DNA of 6,959 bases from Nitrospirota bacterium. Its GTDB lineage: Bacteria; Nitrospinota; Nitrospinia; Nitrospinales; Nitrospinaceae. The notes below the pieces were generated by a model that was given only the letters and a program-made list of their open reading frames with translations, searched no databases and was not told the DNA's origin. This document shows positions 5,603 through 6,959 of this stretch, piece after piece (position 1 is the stretch's first letter; every line of letters begins with the position of its first letter). The stretch lies in contig JAUVMD010000064.1 of the NCBI GenBank assembly GCA_030600405.1, forward strand, positions 1 to 6,959. The letters are read 5' to 3'. Both the position numbers and the translations under genes were made by a program.

Positions 5603-5610
5603 GGGAGGTG
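5603..5610 (+). promoter_or_regulatory. Strong Shine-Dalgarno site of the TolC-family gene
   Basis: GGGAGGTG ends 4 bases before ATG 5615, the strongest ribosome site in the window. It fixes this start and rules out the overlapping GTG-containing frame at 5608. Confidence 0.75.
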
Positions 5611-5614
5611 TCTA

Positions 5615-6901
5615 ATGAAAAGAGTGTTTCTGATCGTATTAATTATATTTCTGTTTGCGCCCAAATCCGGAGCCACAAACAAGCACGCCGGCCATTTCAA
5701 GCAATCTTTGAACAAGTTTATCGAAGTGGCAAAGAAACAAAACCCGAGCTTATTGGAGGCCAAAAACAAAATAAACATCTACAAGCAGATCCCCGACCAG
5801 AGAAGTTCGTGGAAAGATCCCATGCTGACCTTTGGGGTGGAAAACCTTCCGGTAGACACGTTTTCATTCCAGCAGGAGGATATGACCCAGAAGAAAATTC
5901 AATTGACCCAGGAATTTCCGTTTCCAGGAAAAATGTCTTTAAGAAAAGAAGCGGCTGATAAGGATGTCTCTATCTTCAAATGGAATCTTAGGGAGTTAGA
6001 GCTGAAAATCATCCGGCAGGTTAAGGAATCTTTCTTTGAATTGTGCTTCATTAATTCAGCCATCGAAACAACTGAGCAAAACAAAATTCTCCTGAAGCAA
6101 TTCGTCACCATTGCCGAATCCAAATACTCCGTAGGCAAAGGCATCCAGCAGGATGTATTGAAGGCACAGGTTGAAGTGTCCAAAATCATGGACGAATTGA
6201 TTGAACTGAAACAGTTACAGGCCAATGAAACGGCCAAACTGAACACTCTAATGAATCGCCTGCCGCAGGAGCCTCTCGAAATTCCGCATGGCCTGACCCA
6301 AACTCATTTTAAATTCGACATCAAAACGCTCCAAAATTTAGCCAAAAAGAACCGGCCTTTCCTGCAGGGAATTCAATCGGCCATCAGCAAGTTTACGATC
6401 ACCAAAGAGCTTGCGGAGAAGGATTATTACCCCAACTTCCAAGTCGGTGTCCGGTACGGCCAACGCGAGGATTCCCCGATTAAAGAGCGCTCGGACTTTA
6501 TTTCCGGATTCATCGGCGTCAACATTCCCATCTGGTTTGCCACAAAGCAAAGAAAAAAAGTGGCCGAGGAAAATTATCGGATTCTGACTGCAAAGGATTC
6601 CTATAACGTTGCCAGGAATGATGTGTTTTTAAAAATCAAATTGATTTTGGATAAAGAGTTCAAAGGACGAAAATTGATCAGCTTGATCAAGACCGGCATC
6701 ATCCCGCAGGCCAGGCAATCTCTGGAGTCGGCTCTGTCCGCATACAGTGTTGATAAAATCGATTTTCTGACTCTCATCGACAACCAGGTCACCCTTTTGA
6801 AATGGGAGATCAAATACCATCGTCAGCTGACGGATTACGAACAAAACCTCGCAGCACTGGAGCATGTGGTGGGACAACCGCTGTTCAATTCCACCTTATG
6901 A
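5615..6901 (+). CDS. TolC-family outer-membrane efflux protein, CusC/CzcC-like
   Basis: A 428-residue outer-membrane factor that would form the trimeric exit channel of an RND-type tripartite efflux pump. A Sec signal peptide covers about residues 1-20 (MKRVFLIVLIIFLFAPKSGA); there is no lipobox cysteine, so unlike CusC it is probably not a lipoprotein. The two OEP repeats are visible. The first carries QEFPFPGKMSLRKEA (99-113) and the long helix with YSVGKGIQQDVLKAQVEV (171-188). The second carries DYYPNFQVGVRYG (270-282), VNIPIWFATKQRK (302-314) and the equivalent helix with YSVDKIDFLTLIDNQ (377-391). Length is normal for the heavy-metal subgroup and nothing is truncated. The start is fixed by GGGAGGTG. 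It follows the small Cys/Met protein gene by 117 bases, and the next gene starts 9 bases after its stop, fitting a cusCBA/czcCBA order. The exported substrate (copper/silver or cobalt/zinc/cadmium) cannot be decided from this gene alone. Confidence 0.9.
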   Translation: MKRVFLIVLIIFLFAPKSGATNKHAGHFKQSLNKFIEVAKKQNPSLLEAKNKINIYKQIPDQRSSWKDPMLTFGVENLPVDTFSFQQEDMTQKKIQLTQEFPFPGKMSLRKEAADKDVSIFKWNLRELELKIIRQVKESFFELCFINSAIETTEQNKILLKQFVTIAESKYSVGKGIQQDVLKAQVEVSKIMDELIELKQLQANETAKLNTLMNRLPQEPLEIPHGLTQTHFKFDIKTLQNLAKKNRPFLQGIQSAISKFTITKELAEKDYYPNFQVGVRYGQREDSPIKERSDFISGFIGVNIPIWFATKQRKKVAEENYRILTAKDSYNVARNDVFLKIKLILDKEFKGRKLISLIKTGIIPQARQSLESALSAYSVDKIDFLTLIDNQVTLLKWEIKYHRQLTDYEQNLAALEHVVGQPLFNSTL

Positions 6902-6910
6902 ATAAAACTT

Positions 6911-6959
6911 ATGGATGAAAAAGATAAAAATAATAATAAAGAAGACTCGGTTCCTCCAA
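6911..6959 (+). CDS. Start of the next gene, probably the RND periplasmic adaptor (partial)
   Basis: Only 16 codons are visible: MDEKDKNNNKEDSVPP, then the window ends. From its place 9 bases after the TolC-family gene it is expected to be the membrane-fusion adaptor (CusB/CzcB type); a hydrophilic cytoplasmic tail before the anchor helix would fit. A second ATG in another frame at 6915 would give MKKIKIIIKKTRFLQ, also imaginable as an export signal. I prefer 6911 because the 6915 frame needs four ATA codons within its first eight. No clear ribosome site decides between them. Confidence 0.5.
   Translation, partial: MDEKDKNNNKEDSVPP

Overview
The window is ordinary-density bacterial DNA of moderate GC, with TTG/ATG starts, consensus-like sigma70 promoters and no mobile element, CRISPR array or RNA gene that I can see. 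The gene types (a large HPr-domain fusion with no PTS enzyme nearby, a stand-alone HNH protein, a GlcD-type flavoprotein and a metal-efflux TolC protein) suggest a Gram-negative bacterium with an outer membrane, possibly of the Nitrospinota or former deltaproteobacterial kind. That placement is a guess from gene style, not a measurement.

Left part, all on the minus strand. At the left edge is the 5' end of a secreted-protein gene (110 to beyond 1). It has its own candidate promoter and a near-perfect palindrome just downstream of the -10 box. To its right lies the probable operon HNH endonuclease (2742-2200), HPr-domain fusion (2158-830) and Nudix hydrolase (773-267). This operon is read from a good TTGACG-N18-TAAAAT promoter whose -10 box overlaps an inverted repeat.

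Middle part, also minus strand: a second tight operon. A 54-residue single-pass membrane protein (5078-4914) overlaps by 8 bases a VOC-fold, HPPD/DUF1338-like putative non-haem iron dioxygenase (4921-4316). After an 18-base gap comes a FAD-linked oxidoreductase (4297-2879) of the GlcD / D-lactate / D-2-hydroxyglutarate dehydrogenase family. The dioxygenase plus D-2-hydroxyacid dehydrogenase pairing recalls the HglS/D2HGDH steps of lysine catabolism. It is the most interesting metabolic hypothesis here, but it is unproven.

Right part, plus strand, divergent from the second operon: a promoter (TTGACA-N17-TAAATT), a small exported Cys/Met-containing protein (5219-5497), a CusC/CzcC-like TolC-family outer-membrane efflux protein (5615-6901), and the first codons of the next gene (from 6911), expected to be the periplasmic adaptor. 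This looks like the start of a heavy-metal (copper/silver or cobalt/zinc/cadmium type) RND efflux operon. Both complete plus-strand genes have clear Shine-Dalgarno sequences, while most minus-strand genes have weak or no visible ones.

I did not find a clearly new defence or mobile system. The points worth a second look are the HPr fusion, the dioxygenase/flavoprotein pair with its tiny membrane partner, the small Cys-motif protein, and three inverted repeats placed like operators.
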